64,000 bases of DNA from Macquaria australasica (Eukaryota; Chordata; Actinopteri; Centrarchiformes; Percichthyidae). The stretch spans positions 206,988 through 270,987 of the forward strand of contig SEMN01000638.1 in NCBI GenBank assembly GCA_005408345.1, written 5' to 3'. Of this stretch, positions 1 to 10,914 are shown piece after piece. How positions within the stretch are numbered: the first letter of the stretch is position 1; each line of letters opens with the position of its first letter. The notes under the pieces are model-generated. The model worked only from the letters and a program-made list of their open reading frames with translations, made no database searches and was not told the origin of the DNA. A program made the position numbers and the translations under genes.

Positions 1-76
1 TCCGGGACCCCCTCCGCCCAACCGGGTTGGTGCTCCCTGGGGGACGTCTGGAATCCGTCCCTTAAGGGGGGGATTC
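1..76 (+). mobile_element. Ty3/Gypsy internal 3' tail with polypurine tract
   Basis: GC-rich sequence ends in a purine run (AAGGGGGGGA, 64-73) immediately before the TG of an LTR. That is where the polypurine tract that primes plus-strand synthesis lies in LTR retrotransposons. The rest of the element lies upstream of the window, so its coding part cannot be judged. Assignment to Gypsy rests on resemblance to common teleost elements. Confidence 0.7.
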
Positions 77-538
77 TGTCAGGATCCTAAGGACTCGTGT
101 GGACTTGTGTGTTTATTGGGTTTTGGTGTTTCCTGTTTTATTTTGTAATCCCTGTTCTTGTTTTCTTGTGTGGTATTGACTTCTGGTCTTTGTTCTTTTC
201 CCGCCTGTTTTGATTGTTTTCACCTGTGTCTCGTTGCCCACCTGTGTGTGCTTCCCTCGTTGTCTCCTCCCCCTATATATACACCAGTCCCCTGTCTTTG
301 TTCCTTGTCGCGTCATTGTGAGTGTGTTTCCCTGCGTTTGGTTCCTCGTGTGTTATGGATTATTGCTGCGTTTCCCTGAGTTGGATTCCTCATGTGTGTT
401 GATGCTGATTCCCTGCGTATCTTTTCCTGAGTTCATGTGAGTTTCAGTTTACACAAATAAATCCTTGGACTTATTCTGCCTCCTCGCCTGTCTGCATATT
501 GGGTCCTCTCCCTGCTTCCCTAATGGCTTGTCGTGGCA
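77..538 (+). mobile_element. Ty3/Gypsy 3' LTR
   Basis: The repeat starts TGTCAGGATCC directly after a purine tract and appears to end at GTGGCA near 538. A TATA motif at 274-283 (TATATATACA) and an AATAAA poly(A) signal at 456-461 sit in the expected U3/R order for plus-strand transcription. The 5' partner LTR is outside the window, so the target duplication cannot be checked. The right boundary is estimated from the terminal CA and could be off by tens of bases. Confidence 0.75.
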
Positions 539-724
539 GAGCTGCCTCGAAGGCGTTTCATGATAAGAAGAGCGGTCACCAGGTGATCTCACCTCCAGCT
601 CTCAACCTCTCGAACTGCTTCGGCGCTCTACCTGTGGAAGCTCCCATCCACCCAGTGGATACATTGCTGCTGCCAACATATGCTGTCCTGCTGCTGGTGC
701 AACTGCTGCGGTAGCCGTGCTTGC

Positions 725-802
725 GGACATTCATGGTTCCAAGATGATGAATCTTAATCACTTTGGTGATCCTCTGACTTTTTGTCTAGCACCACCATTA
801 AT
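725..802 (+). repeat. Fragment of a dispersed teleost repeat (family A)
   Basis: The words ACATTCATGGT, CTTTGGTGATCCTCTGACTT and CTAGCACCACCA recur, in the same order, at 13.6, 34.0 and 48.5 kb in this window. This is therefore a short piece of a multi-copy non-coding repeat. Its class is not evident from the fragment. The surrounding 539-1059 shows nothing else I can recognise. Confidence 0.6.
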
Positions 803-1059
803 TAGATGTTGAGATAAAACATTCATTCAAAATAGTACCGTACTATTGCGACTTGCTATGAGCTACTCATCTTGTTGTTTCTTTTTGCCATATATGTAAC
901 TTTTCATGCACAAAATGCATCTTGCACAATTGGCTATGACCGCCAATAACTTTACTGGACATACAAGTACGTGTTCTCAACAGACGGAAGCCACAGGCTT
1001 TACCCAACGGTATTACCTACAACAAACGGGTAACACCATGAAGTAATGGCCACAGACGG

Positions 1060-2030
1060 GGCACTCAGAGGTAAGGTAAATGAGGCGGTGTCCTGGTGAG
1101 GCTTTCAGTGTGCCACTTGACTGCCGATTCCCAGCATGCTGCTAGCCAATGTACAGTCTCTTGACAACAAGCTGGACAAACTTCAATGCCAAATCAGCTC
1201 TCAGAGGGACATGAAGGTATGCTGTGTATTCTGTTTTACCGAGTCCTTGCTGGCCCCAAACATGCCTGACCAGGCTATACAGCTGGACGGCTTTCCATAT
1301 GGACTGTTCCATGGTGAATACTGGCAAGGTAAAGGGAGGTGGTGTATGCTTTCTCATCAACAATTCATGGTGCACTGACGTGACTATAGTCGCCCAGTCC
1401 TGCTCGCTAGTGTTGGAACATCACTGGAACTGTAATGTGCAGACCATTCAATTCCACAAGCTAATGTCATTGTTGCGCTTGAGGAACTGTATGCAGCCAT
1501 CAACAGGCAGGAGAACCTTCACCCATAAGTCTTTTCAGTTGTGACGGGGGACTTTGAACCATTGTGAAAAGAAAACTGTGCTACCAAAATACTACCGACA
1601 TGTCAAATGCAACAAACCTTTATTGTTAATACTGTTATTCCACGATCATAGGAGCTTACATTTCTATCCCACAACCTCACTTTGGATAATTTGATAACCG
1701 TCTTGCTTCTCGTCTACAAGCAGAAAGTAAAGTGTACACAGCCCACTGCGAGGACAGTACAGTATTGGACTACAGAACACAAATACAAACTCCAAGGATG
1801 TTTTGAATCAACAGACTAGACAATCTTTAAAGATTCTCAAGTTTGAATATAATCAATTGGTCACTGGCTATAATATATTTGTAAATGTATCCAGCTATGG
1901 ACTAGTCACTTCTATCCAACCAGAAGCCTTGGATTAACAGTGACGTTCGTCTGAGATTGTGTCTGTGTCACGGAGATGAGCAACTGACAAGTTAACTGGT
2001 TATCAACCATTATCAGGCAAGATTTCAAGG
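1060..2030 (+). pseudogene. LINE (jockey/CR1-L2 group) endonuclease and linker relic
   Basis: Translation in shifting frames gives the start of an apurinic-type endonuclease domain: LLANVQSLDNKLDKL, then a CFTESLL block holding the metal-binding glutamate, then GKVKGGGVCFLINNSWC and a GDF motif near 1547. Further on comes the linker toward the reverse transcriptase, with FESTD, SKCI and NQKPWINSDVR-like words up to about 1950. Several frameshifts and stops break the frame, for example near 1310 and 1560, so it cannot be functional. The same element appears to resume at 3150-3472, 4226-4440 and 4905-5060, which implies later insertions. The exact clade within the jockey superfamily is uncertain. 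Confidence 0.8.
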
Positions 2031-3150
2031 AAGTATTGCCTCCTTCACCGGACCCGCTGGTTTGCTTTGACGTGCAAGTCAGTGAGTGGGAAGAAACAGA
2101 CAACACCAAAAAAGGCAACATTTCTCCAGGGTATAAGCCAGACCGTTAAGGAGTTTTTTGTGAACACTTCATGCATGACAACTGATAAAACTGACACCCT
2201 CACCAGGAACAAGATCAAGCAGCAGCGGATGATCCTGGCTGACACCATGAATAACCTCCATAACAAATTCCTCAACAGGAACCCAACTCTGAAGCTCAGT
2301 TACTCTTCCTTCTGTGTTCTACGACCCTTCTATATTACGGCACCTAAGGAAGACATGTCTGTGTCACTTTCATGAAAATGCATGCTTAATGCTTCAGGTT
2401 CTACCATCATCAGGTGTTGTGAAGTCAACCAAACTAGAGGACAGCTTTGAGTTAGTTTGTTGCTCTCCAGCAAGGGAGGCCTGCCTTCTATGCACCTGTA
2501 TTACGGTGCTTAAACAAACACACGGTTCTGACCCCAGAGTAAGGTGGAATCCATGTTGAAAGGAAGCAGTGGGACCGAGATCAAGAAAAACTGGCAAATG
2601 GTATCCCCTTCAACACAAAACTTACCATGCACAGCGGGAGTCTTTCAGAGCTGCTCCTATATGAGGTGAAACTGAGAAGCAAGACCACAACACGTGTTCT
2701 TGCATACTGGAATCTATTACACAAAGGGTGAAAAGGCAGCACAGTGCACTTTTGGTCAGATGGTCCCAGTAAGCATGATAAGAACAAGAAAATCTTCTTT
2801 CTCCTTTCTGACGCACCACCCACACTAGGCTTCAACAGAACAACATGGAACTATTTCTCAACATCCCATGGCAAGGGTGCCCCAGATGGCATTGGGGGAA
2901 CAGTAAAAAGAACAGCAGACAGCTTGATTCTGCATGGAAAGTACGTGACCAATGGAAAAGAGTTCTTTAAAAAGATCTCAAACAATCTGAATGGTGTTCA
3001 GGTGTACTACATTAAGGATGAAGAAATGGGAAAATATGACACATTTCTCATGCAACCACTCAAACAGGTGCCATCAACGAGCAAAATACACCAGGTCATC
3101 CCACATCAAAGTAATGTCCTCCACAGGCAACTATCATGCTTTTGTGGTGA
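2030..3150 (+). pseudogene. Transposase-like relic of an unassigned DNA transposon, nested in a LINE
   Basis: Two coding blocks remain. The first (about 2067-2470) reads QQRMILADTMNNLHNKFL, then LSYSSFCVLRPFYI and, after a frameshift near 2345, KTCLCHFHENACLML with Cys/His pairs. The second (2744-3110) reads FWSDGPSKHDKNKKIFF and then SHGKGAPDGIGGTVKRTAD. This SDGP...HGKGAPDG pattern belongs to a multi-copy protein family I know from fish genomes that behaves like a transposon-encoded protein; its Asp residues could be catalytic, but that is inference. Frameshifts near 2345 and 2560-2740 break it. LINE sequence of the same element lies on both sides, so it probably arrived by insertion. No terminal inverted repeat was found by eye. 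I do not know its superfamily. Confidence 0.6.
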
Positions 3151-3472
3151 GCCATTGAATTGCAAATGTTTTACTCCAGCTTCTTCTGGACACACACATC
3201 ACAGACAGACACATGGTTGCTCAATACCAAGGGCATCCTCAAGAAGGCACAGCAAAGGCTGTACTTCCTGAGGCATCTCAAGAACTTTTACAGATGTACC
3301 ATCGAGTGTGTGCTGGCAGGCTGCATCACAGAGTGGTTCGGCAGCCTGGCTGCACAGGACTTTTACCAAACTGACTGTAAAGACAGCAGCTAAAATCATT
3401 GGCATGGAATTACCATGACTCCAGGACATTTACAACACTCGCTGCAAAAAAAATTTAGCCCATAACATCATT
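3150..3472 (+). pseudogene. LINE reverse transcriptase C-terminal relic
   Basis: The frame reads LKKAQQRLYFLRHLKNFYRCTIECVLAGCITEWFG (cited in parts: KKAQQRLYFLR, FYRCTIECVL, CITEWFG). This is the conserved region downstream of the catalytic core in fish CR1/L2-group LINEs. After a frameshift, KTAAKIIGMELP and LQDIYNTRC follow to about 3450. The YADD-type catalytic core is absent. It lines up as the continuation of the LINE that begins near 1060. Confidence 0.75.
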
Positions 3473-4225
3473 GTCAATATGTAATTTCATTGAGTCAGTG
3501 TTGGTATGTATGCTGAGAGGAAGGTGCACATTCCTCTCGCTCATCTGATCAACATTTATGAGCTGTGAAGTTGTGAAGTTTGAGAAATGCTTGTTTACTT
3601 GTGTTTAGTCTTTCTGCTCTCACAGGTTTTCTGATGGGGGGACTTCCCTGACCTGCCTGACCCGCCTGACCCTTTTAGAAGAATGAGAGTACTTCCCCTT
3701 TAAAATGTCTCAGTGGGTAATTTTTTTCTGCTGTATTGTTAGTCAGGTCCAAAGAAGGGAGTGTTTACTTGTTTATCAACTTCACAAACAATATGTATGT
3801 TCTATATGTATTCAGCCTCCTGATAGGGTATATCTGATTAATATTTTTGTCAAAGTACAACAGAGTACCATTTAGCTCCAAATGAGGGGAGATTGATGCC
3901 ACCTGGGTGAAAGTGGCATTAATTCCAGGGACCATCCCTGATTGGCCACAGACAGCAAGGTGACAGGGTATAAAAGGTTTTGGAAGGCAACAAGCTGATT
4001 GGTCTGTTTTCCACTCTCCAGGAAAATGGAGGGCCAGTGTTTTGTGTTCTGTGAAGGATTTTCCCAACTGATTATCATACAGTAAGTGATGAACCTAATG
4101 AAAAAGTTTTTGTTAATCTTTTTTTATTTGGCCAGTCTGAATATATTTTTTAAACTGGAAAAATCAATGCCTGGATGCTGGTCCATCCTTCCCACTCACA
4201 CTACCAACCATCCTCAAGTACAACA
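3473..4225. mobile_element. Unclassified insertion splitting the LINE
   Basis: LINE coding similarity stops after AACATCATT (3464-3472) and resumes at CAATCATTAAGG (4224 on), leaving about 750 bp that does not fit the LINE. The shared ATCATT on both sides may be a target duplication. No coding motif or clear inverted termini were seen. A GGTATAAAAGG motif lies at 3965-3975. Confidence 0.4.
3965..3975 (+). promoter_or_regulatory. Candidate TATA box
   Basis: GGTATAAAAGG is a strong TATA-box match. A GTAAGT splice-donor-like word follows about 110 bp downstream (4081-4086), with an ATG-started frame between. This may be the core promoter of the inserted element rather than of a host gene. No independent support. 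Confidence 0.25.
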
Positions 4226-4440
4226 ATCATTAAGGACACCAGCCAGCCTGCTCATGGACTGTTCTCTCTCCTTCATCTAAAACGTTACTGGAACATCAAA
4301 TCTCACTCCACCTGTCTCAGTAACAGTTTTTTCAGGTTGCTGAATAGCTGACTCTGCCACGTGCGCTTATCACTTTTTGTAAATGGTATGTATGCAATAT
4401 TACATGTGAGTGCATTGGGTATATGATTATATGGGTTCTA
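4226..4440 (+). pseudogene. LINE C-terminal tail relic
   Basis: Translation gives GLFSLL and, after small shifts, SNSFFRLLNS. This matches the end of fish LINE ORF2 proteins, where a HGLFSLLPSGRR...NSFFP-type tail precedes the stop. It continues the 3150-3472 piece across the 3473-4225 insertion. Confidence 0.6.
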
Positions 4441-4904
4441 ACGGCCGGGCCACACCGCCGACCTGAGCAGCGTGTGTGCGCTTCCATGTTAACAGGTTAG
4501 AGCAGCCATGTCTCGCGCGTTTTCAACGCAGCTCATCGAGAGATTTCCAGTCTCTATTTTTTCCGCGTGCGGTTCTCAGCAAAAATACACGGTGAAAATG
4601 ATCTGTTGATGGTCATATTGACATCAAACCAGCAACAGTCCACATTTCAGTTTCAGTAGAATGTCACAGAGGTGAAAAAAATGAGCACAAGCCTCTTAAC
4701 CTTTTTCTGTCTAAACTAAATCTAAATGAAATGTATCATGAAATGAAACAGTCTATTATTGATGGGCGGTATCAAAGGCAAACTCAATGTAGAAAGATAG
4801 AGCTGGCAGCAGGAACGCTCCCACACGCCTGCGAGACGCAGCAGTTCAGTGAGGCAGCCGTCACGCGCTACTCAGGTCAGTGGTGTGGCCCAGCTGTGTT
4901 ACTA
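4441..4904. mobile_element. MITE with GGGCCACACC inverted ends
   Basis: The left end CCGGGCCACACCGCCGACC (from about 4445) and the reverse complement of the right end (CTGGGCCACACCACTGACC, ending about 4904) form an inverted repeat of about 19 bp. There is no coding potential. Flanks GTTCTAA and GTTACTA are similar but not identical, so the target duplication is unproven; hAT is possible. It interrupts the 3' end of the LINE. Confidence 0.55.
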
Positions 4905-5060
4905 TTATGTGGGATGTGGGGTCTGTTGTGGGCTTTAAATGTTATAGTATGGATGGTCTGCATCTATTTATATACACAAAGGATGAGAGTGCTGGGGCAC
5001 AAACATTTCACTGTACTTGTACATGTGACAAACGTAAAAATCGAACCACCAGGTCAAAAT
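4905..5060 (+). mobile_element. LINE 3'-UTR remnant
   Basis: The words CATTTCACTGTACTTGTACATGTGACAAA are typical of the 3' tail of teleost L2-like LINEs, usually followed by AATAAAG. Here the tail runs into another dispersed repeat near 5045. It most likely ends the LINE that starts near 1060. Confidence 0.45.
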
Positions 5061-5325
5061 TTCAATTTGTCCCATACTTTGGTTTATGACTAAATCCCTG
5101 CAAACTAATGACTATTCCATCAGCCTCAGCTGTTATATGTTTAGTGATAATTAGCAAATGTTAAAATGCTAATATGCTAAACAAAGAGGGTGACATGGTT
5201 AACATTATACCTGCTTAGCACCAGCATTTTAGCCTTGTCATTGGGAGCATTGACAGCATTTTAGCACTGCTGTGCCTAAGTACAACCTCATAGAGCCGCT
5301 AGCATGTCTTAGTCTGGTTTCCATC
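5045..5325 (+). repeat. Dispersed teleost repeat (family A), 3' half
   Basis: CAGGTCAAAATTTCAATTTGTCC, the TTTGGTTTATGAC word, repeated GCTAATTAGCAAATGTTA and GCTAATATGCTAAACAAAG are shared with 13.8 and 48.7 kb. It is a non-coding multi-copy repeat rich in TTAGCAT/ATGCTAA words. Class unknown. Confidence 0.65.
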
Positions 5326-6590
5326 TAAACACACGTGATGGCAGATGCTGAATGTTGCATTATTTACCACCCAGGGTGCGACTTCCACATACATCGACGT
5401 CACATGTATAGCATCTGTAATGTGCTAATGGTTAACTATCAAAATTAAGCTACTAAATAGTTATTTGAAAAAGAAGGAATTTATTAATTCAGTGTTTGTT
5501 TTTGTATGGTGTTGTAGACTGTCCTTGCCCTCTCTTGCTTGTGATTTTTAAGTTAGGTTGTTATGATCACACTGTAATCACACTGGCAGGGAATTCATTA
5601 CGGGCTCTTGAGTAAACAATGGTTACTGCAGAATCCAATTAACTAAAGCAAATGCACTGCATCAGTTACCAGGACCACACTGTCTGCACTGGCAAGTCCA
5701 CACTGTGAGAAATAATATCTGCTCTACACGAAGGATGCTAAAAACAGCAGCGTCTGACAAGCACTCCATGCCCCAGCTCCAATCACATGGGCTGACTTCC
5801 TTTTGATGTTCATGCTGCTTGCGTGCAAAGCCTCCATGCAGGGAGAGAGAGGAGGGAGGGAGGAGTTAAGGATGAGTTTATTTGGCAATCATTCCATTTA
5901 CTCATAAACAGAAATGCATCTGATGTGATCCTCACGTGGCTTTCTGGGAGTTCATTTGGAATATGACTTGCTTTAAGCATTGGCTGTGCAGTCAGAGTAA
6001 AAAAAAAGACATTTACAGAGGTCATGCTACTGTACTGTTTCCTGTTATTGCTCTTGTTCTGACTATATAGAGCATACAACAACCTTGTGTACAGAGTATT
6101 TGCTTTTAAGGTTCACTTAAGTAGCATCTTTCAGGGGTCAGAGATGATGTTTTTCCTATTTCACTCTAATAACCTTAAGAGTTTCTGCTGTCCTGATGCC
6201 TTATGAGTATTATGGCCCCGTTATTTCTGGTTTGAGGTAAACGAACGGTGCGGCTGGGTCAGAGCCTGCACATATCTCATCATAAGGCTTGGGAACTAGC
6301 ATCAACAACAGGTGTCATACAGACAGCGGGTTGCTCATGTATTACAGGGCCAGGACGCTCTTGTAGTCATGTGAGTTCCATGGCTCTGGGAGAATTTCTT
6401 ATTTGCCCAAATGGTGGAATCAGACTTTTTGGTGATGGACAGTACCTAATCCTTCCCAAATGGAAAAGATAGATACTACCAGGTGGGTAAAAATGTTTCC
6501 AAGAATATAGATTATTAGCTGTATTATATAGTATTGGACATTGTATTGTAAACTCACACTGATCAGAATTTTGTGCTTTTTTATATTTCT
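5326..6590. other. No recognisable gene
   Basis: AT-rich single-copy-looking DNA. A 90-codon minus-strand frame at 5810-6082 and a short plus-strand frame at 6248-6472 have no recognisable motif. Confidence 0.5.
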
Positions 6591-6830
6591 TCTTTCAAAC
6601 AATTGACCATGATGTGTCTGAGCCTAAAGAGCTGCAAGCTGGTAATCTGGGCACCAAGTGAGCACACAGAAGTGGAAATTCCATTTGATAAGAACTGTAA
6701 AGATGCACATGTGCAACAGCTGCAGAATTTCTACTTTTTTCACATGCTACCAAGTTTGGGAGAGGATTTTGCTGAAAAGAAGATAAATCTCTTCCCAAAG
6801 TACCTGGAGCACTCATTTAAGATGGGGGTG
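6591..6830 (+). pseudogene. YqaJ-like nuclease/recombinase domain fragment
   Basis: A plus-strand frame contains SCKLVIWAPSEHTEVEIPFD followed by QQLQNFYFFHMLPSLGEDF. This resembles the C-terminal part of YqaJ-type exonuclease domains, where a CDFVVWTP-like strand is followed by a helix with FYF and LP. In fish such domains are common in repeat-encoded proteins, for example the PIF/ISL2EU group of transposons. The sequence before it, TTTATATTTCTTCTTTCAAACAA, lacks a clear acceptor AG, and nothing upstream continues the domain convincingly. The catalytic Asp/Glu/Lys part is missing. I treat it as a transposon-derived relic; an exon of a host YqaJ-like gene is an alternative. Confidence 0.45.
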
Positions 6831-7550
6831 AGCAGTAGAGTCGTATATACACATACACAATACAATCAGTTTGAGTGCACACTATGAAGTACTGTTTCAA
6901 TAAATATATTTTGATAATACATTTATTGAGAAATGGACCTACACAAACAGTAAGTAATGATGTCTTACCAGTTTATTTATCATAGGACAGAACAGTTGAG
7001 ATAGGCAAGTTGATACAGGCAGTACAAATTCTGACATTGTCCTTTGCAGTTCATTAACATAAAGGAATAATAATACAGTAATAAAGTGATGTGCCTTTTT
7101 GAATACATTAAACAACCAGCGCATGTGGTTAGTCATGTTGATTGTGTTAGAGCTGTACATGTTAAGTATGTTGTCAATTTTAGGGACCAAATTAATAGGC
7201 AGTTTGTGAGAGAATCCTGTACACCTTAAGACGAACTGTTGAACTGCTCATTCAGCGTGAATGCAGACATTAGCAATGCGTCGTGTGCGAGTGACCTGTT
7301 CATTTGTCAGCTGGCATTGCTTGCATGTAAATGTAAATTGCGTGATCAAGCGTACATTTCAATGTTCCTCTAGAAAGTCCCTAATTGTTAAACCATGGTC
7401 CCCATCACCTCATCTGCAGCGCGCAAATGGTCGAGAAACCCTGAGTCCCGTGTTATGAACCTATTGCTACATTTCCCACCATAAGCCTCTGAAATGAACA
7501 TAACAATTCCAGATGGAGCAGTTGCTACTAAATGCTTGACAGTATTATTG
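6831..7550. other. No recognisable gene
   Basis: AT-rich sequence without coding motifs or clear repeat structure. Confidence 0.5.
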
Positions 7551-7835
7551 GCTTAGTATTGCTCTCTGTCCTCTCTCCTTCTGTTGCTTTCTGCAGGTGT
7601 TTCTGCCTCCAGAGCTGTAGAGTCTGGATCTATGGTTGCAGGCCACCTGCTGCCCCCGTGTTCCTGCTCAACACCCGCTGCTGCTATTATTCATTTTATT
7701 TTTATTTTTTTTACGTAAATATCATTGCCACTACCATTGCCATGACTGTATTTCGGGCCTATGTGTGTATCTGTGTATCTGTGAGTGAAAAATTGAATTT
7801 CCCCCCAAGGTTGATTAATAAAGTAATTCTATTTG
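7551..7835 (+). mobile_element. LINE 3'-end fragment
   Basis: GCAGGTGTTTCTGCCTCCAG, GCAGGCCACCTGCTGCCCC and TGTTCCTGCTCAACACC are words I recognise from a multi-copy teleost LINE 3' end. The segment finishes with AATTTCCCCCCAAGGTTGATTAATAAAG, the usual poly(A)-signal-like tail of such LINEs. No intact frame. Confidence 0.5.
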
Positions 7836-8274
7836 ATCGTTTCCCCAGTAACCTCCCCAGGAAACTTGTGAGTAGGTCACTCAACATTGATTCAAGTGAT
7901 CTGCATTTGCTGTACTGAGGCTCACTATCATGCCACACTTTGTTCATTGATGATGTAAATATTTCCTGATGACAAAAAAAAAAAAAAAGACAAAGAATGT
8001 GTCGACACAACTACATTTGATTTACCACCTATCAAACAGTAGGTTGAAGGCCTGTTGAAGTGGTTTAGGAAGGCAGACCTGTCAGTTTACAGCCCTGGAT
8101 GACCAGCCTCTCTGTTGTTGTGGACACCAGCACCAGGGTTTGTTAGAACACCTTATGCTTCATTACACACTGCCTAGCATGTGTCACTTCTCTGACATCT
8201 GCCTACTGGAGATACAGTATAACAGTACCCATATTCACAAATAACTCAAAAATGCAACAAGAAGTTTCACAATA
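7836..8274. other. No recognisable gene; oligo-A at 7975-7988
   Basis: Only a short poly(A) run stands out. Confidence 0.5.
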
Positions 8275-8785
8275 AGGAATTAAAGGAATGCTTCACCAAA
8301 AACTAATCTTTTAAAGCAGTATTAATTGATGTTTTATTTCTTGGCCACTTGGGGAACAACCTGTGAACACAACACTGACATATTATGACAGTATTTGGTT
8401 ACTGATTGCTAACTTGTTAGCATCCAGTTGCCTAATTACACATCCAGCAGACTCGGAATAACATTAGCATTCATTTGGAGTTGTGTTTCTGGTGACCAAA
8501 CAGATTTGAGGAGTACTCCACTGATTCAGCATTGCACTCCTATAACATTGTCGAACTCTCGATGGTTTAAAGCAGTTTAAAAAAAGAAAAGGGATCATAA
8601 TCAATGCAGCAGAACTGGCTATCGCTATTTTTATTCTACATATTCTTCTTCTTTGTCAAAACCTGGTGTCCACATTACCCACAATGCAACTTGACTGCCA
8701 ACAGTTCAGTCAGGGATTTCGGTGTGTTATGCTAGTAGCAGCTGAATGCTGGGCAGGTAGCATACAATGAGTTTATTAGAGCTTT
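8275..8785. repeat. Probable teleost MITE fragment
   Basis: AAAGGAATGCTTCACCAAAAA, TTATTTCTTGGCCACTTGGGG and ATTGCTAACTTGTTAGCATC are words I associate with a multi-copy fish repeat. A second terminus was not located, so the boundaries and class are uncertain. Confidence 0.35.
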
Positions 8786-9454
8786 TTCACTGAAAATAGC
8801 CTTCCTGCTGCTGGAAAAGACTTGATGAGAGTGGTGAGCGTGACCCAAACAGTAGAGTTATGGGGTGTAAAAACAAAACAATAAGCTGAAAGATACTAAA
8901 ACTCCCTGTAGAGCTGAGTTTGGTTCTAATTCTATCTGGGTTCATAACTGCAAACAATGCCTGACATTACAAGTCTAATTGGAACCATTTTTACTGTAAA
9001 ATTATTCATTAGTGCAGCTCTAATTATATTATTATTATTACTATATTAATTATAACACTCACCACCTGTAGGCTTGAAATGTGGCTCTGAAAAGTGGTAG
9101 CTAGCTCCTTCACGGAGGACACCACCTGTAGTCAGCTAACAATGGACTCCAGTGGTGGCCCACTTGTATTGCAAAATTGTTTTAAAATGTGATGTTCCTG
9201 CAGCTTAATCCAAATGGATACATTTTAATTCACTGCATAGCCCATTGACAAATATTTGTTTATATGTTTTATAGATGGTAGACTGCAGTTGTACTGACAC
9301 ATCTTTTGTGCATGTTATGTGATACGGTGAGCAGGCCAGACTGGCCATCGGGAGCACCAGGAGAATTCCTGGTGGCCTGGCCAGCTGATTGGCCTGGAGT
9401 GTCAGAATAGAGTGTAAGAATACAAAATGAAATGGGTAAATTTCACCTCTGACC
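8786..9454. other. No recognisable gene
   Basis: Contains a small direct repeat: CACCACCTGTAG occurs at 9060-9071 and again at 9120-9131. No coding evidence. Confidence 0.5.
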
Positions 9455-9920
9455 GTGAGTGTTGTGTCTCGGTTAGGCTTGGTTTTGTGTTCCTGTCTTG
9501 TTATTTCCGGTTTTATGTATTCACGTCTTCCTCTCAGTCCCTTTACTTCCTGTCCTCGTGTGTTTCCCGCCAGTTTCATTATCTTTCCCCGCCCAGATTG
9601 TTTGCACCTGTGTCCCATTACCTTGTGTATATATTGTCTGCATCTTCCCGTCCTGTGCCAGTTCGTCGTGTTTTGTCTGAGAACAAGCCAGCGTTTCCTT
9701 GTGCCTAGAATTGTTATGTCCACGAGTTTCAGTGAGATGTTTATAGTACCACTTTTCCTAGTGTGATTTTGACTTCTGATATCTTTCCATTGAAGTGAGA
9801 TTTTTTGTTGGATTACTTTGACTACCTCTACCTGTGTGATTTTGAGTTTGGACATTTTATTAAAGAGTTTTGTTTTAAGAGTCTGCCTCTGAGTCCTGTG
9901 GTCCAGTCCTTGTCAGTGAG
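9455..9920 (+). mobile_element. Solo LTR with perfect GTGAG target duplication
   Basis: The LTR spans 9460-9915, starting TGTTGTGTCTCGG and ending CCTTGTCA. It is flanked by identical 5-bp repeats GTGAG at 9455-9459 and 9916-9920, the duplication size typical of Ty3/Gypsy integration. A TATA-like GTATATATTG near 9625 and ATTAAAG near 9859 give plus-strand polarity. No internal coding region is present, so it is a product of LTR-LTR recombination. Confidence 0.85.
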
Positions 9921-10900
9921 CTTCAATATAGCATATGCACGTCACTTAAATCAATGTTGACTGAGTTATAGAGTTAAATAAAAGTACATTGGCCACAGAA
10001 AGTGGCTGGGAACGGCAATTAAGAGTAATTAGACAGATTAGGTAAATGAAGTGTAAATGTAAGGAAGTAGCCTAAGAAATAAGAAAATAAGAACAAACTA
10101 ATAAGAACAAACATTCATTCTCTTCTTGCTGTAACTAAACCTGTGAATCAATGTAATGGAGGGTCACTTGACCAACAGTTTTTTTATTAGTTGCAAGGTA
10201 CCTGTAAAAAAGTAATTTGCTGTGGATATCTACTGACCGCATATAATGAAGAAAATGTTATATTCTACTACACAAATTTGTATTCATTTTTTGGGACTTT
10301 TCTCTAATTTTTACTTTGAGGGGGCTTAATCGGTTGTTTCAATGAAACCATGAGACATTTAGAGGGGAAATGTCTCTTTGGTGGAACTGCTAACAACTCA
10401 TGCCCCAACTAGATACTGCTTTTTAGTAAGGGGCCACACAACAAAAAGGTTGTGAGCCACTGGTTTAATCTTTAACAATGTGTTGCATTTAATATGCTTA
10501 TAATGTTTTTATGTACAATCTTAATATGCAAAGTATAGGTGTCAAATACATGTAGTGGTGTACAAGGCTAATATTTTCCCCTGGAATGTAGTAGAGAAGA
10601 AGAAGCATAAAATGGAAATACCTCAAAATTTTACTTATTTACTTTCCAACATTGAATAGTGGCTTGCATTTTAGGCATTTGGAGACATCATTATACATAG
10701 CCATACCTGACTTCAGTGTATTTACCACCTCAGAGGGTAAACCACAACCAGTTTTGGGCCCTAACCCTCAGTCTTTTTTATGATGATTTGTCTCATATGA
10801 ATAAATTAATTATATTTACTGAAAGTGTCAAGAGGCTATTATCTACTGTGTCCATCTAGACATATACTATATCTCTTGTGTATCCCCTGTGTTGCTCTTC
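9921..10900. other. No recognisable gene
   Basis: AT-rich sequence with no motif I can name. Confidence 0.5.
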
Positions 10901-10914
10901 CTTCCCTCCAAAAA

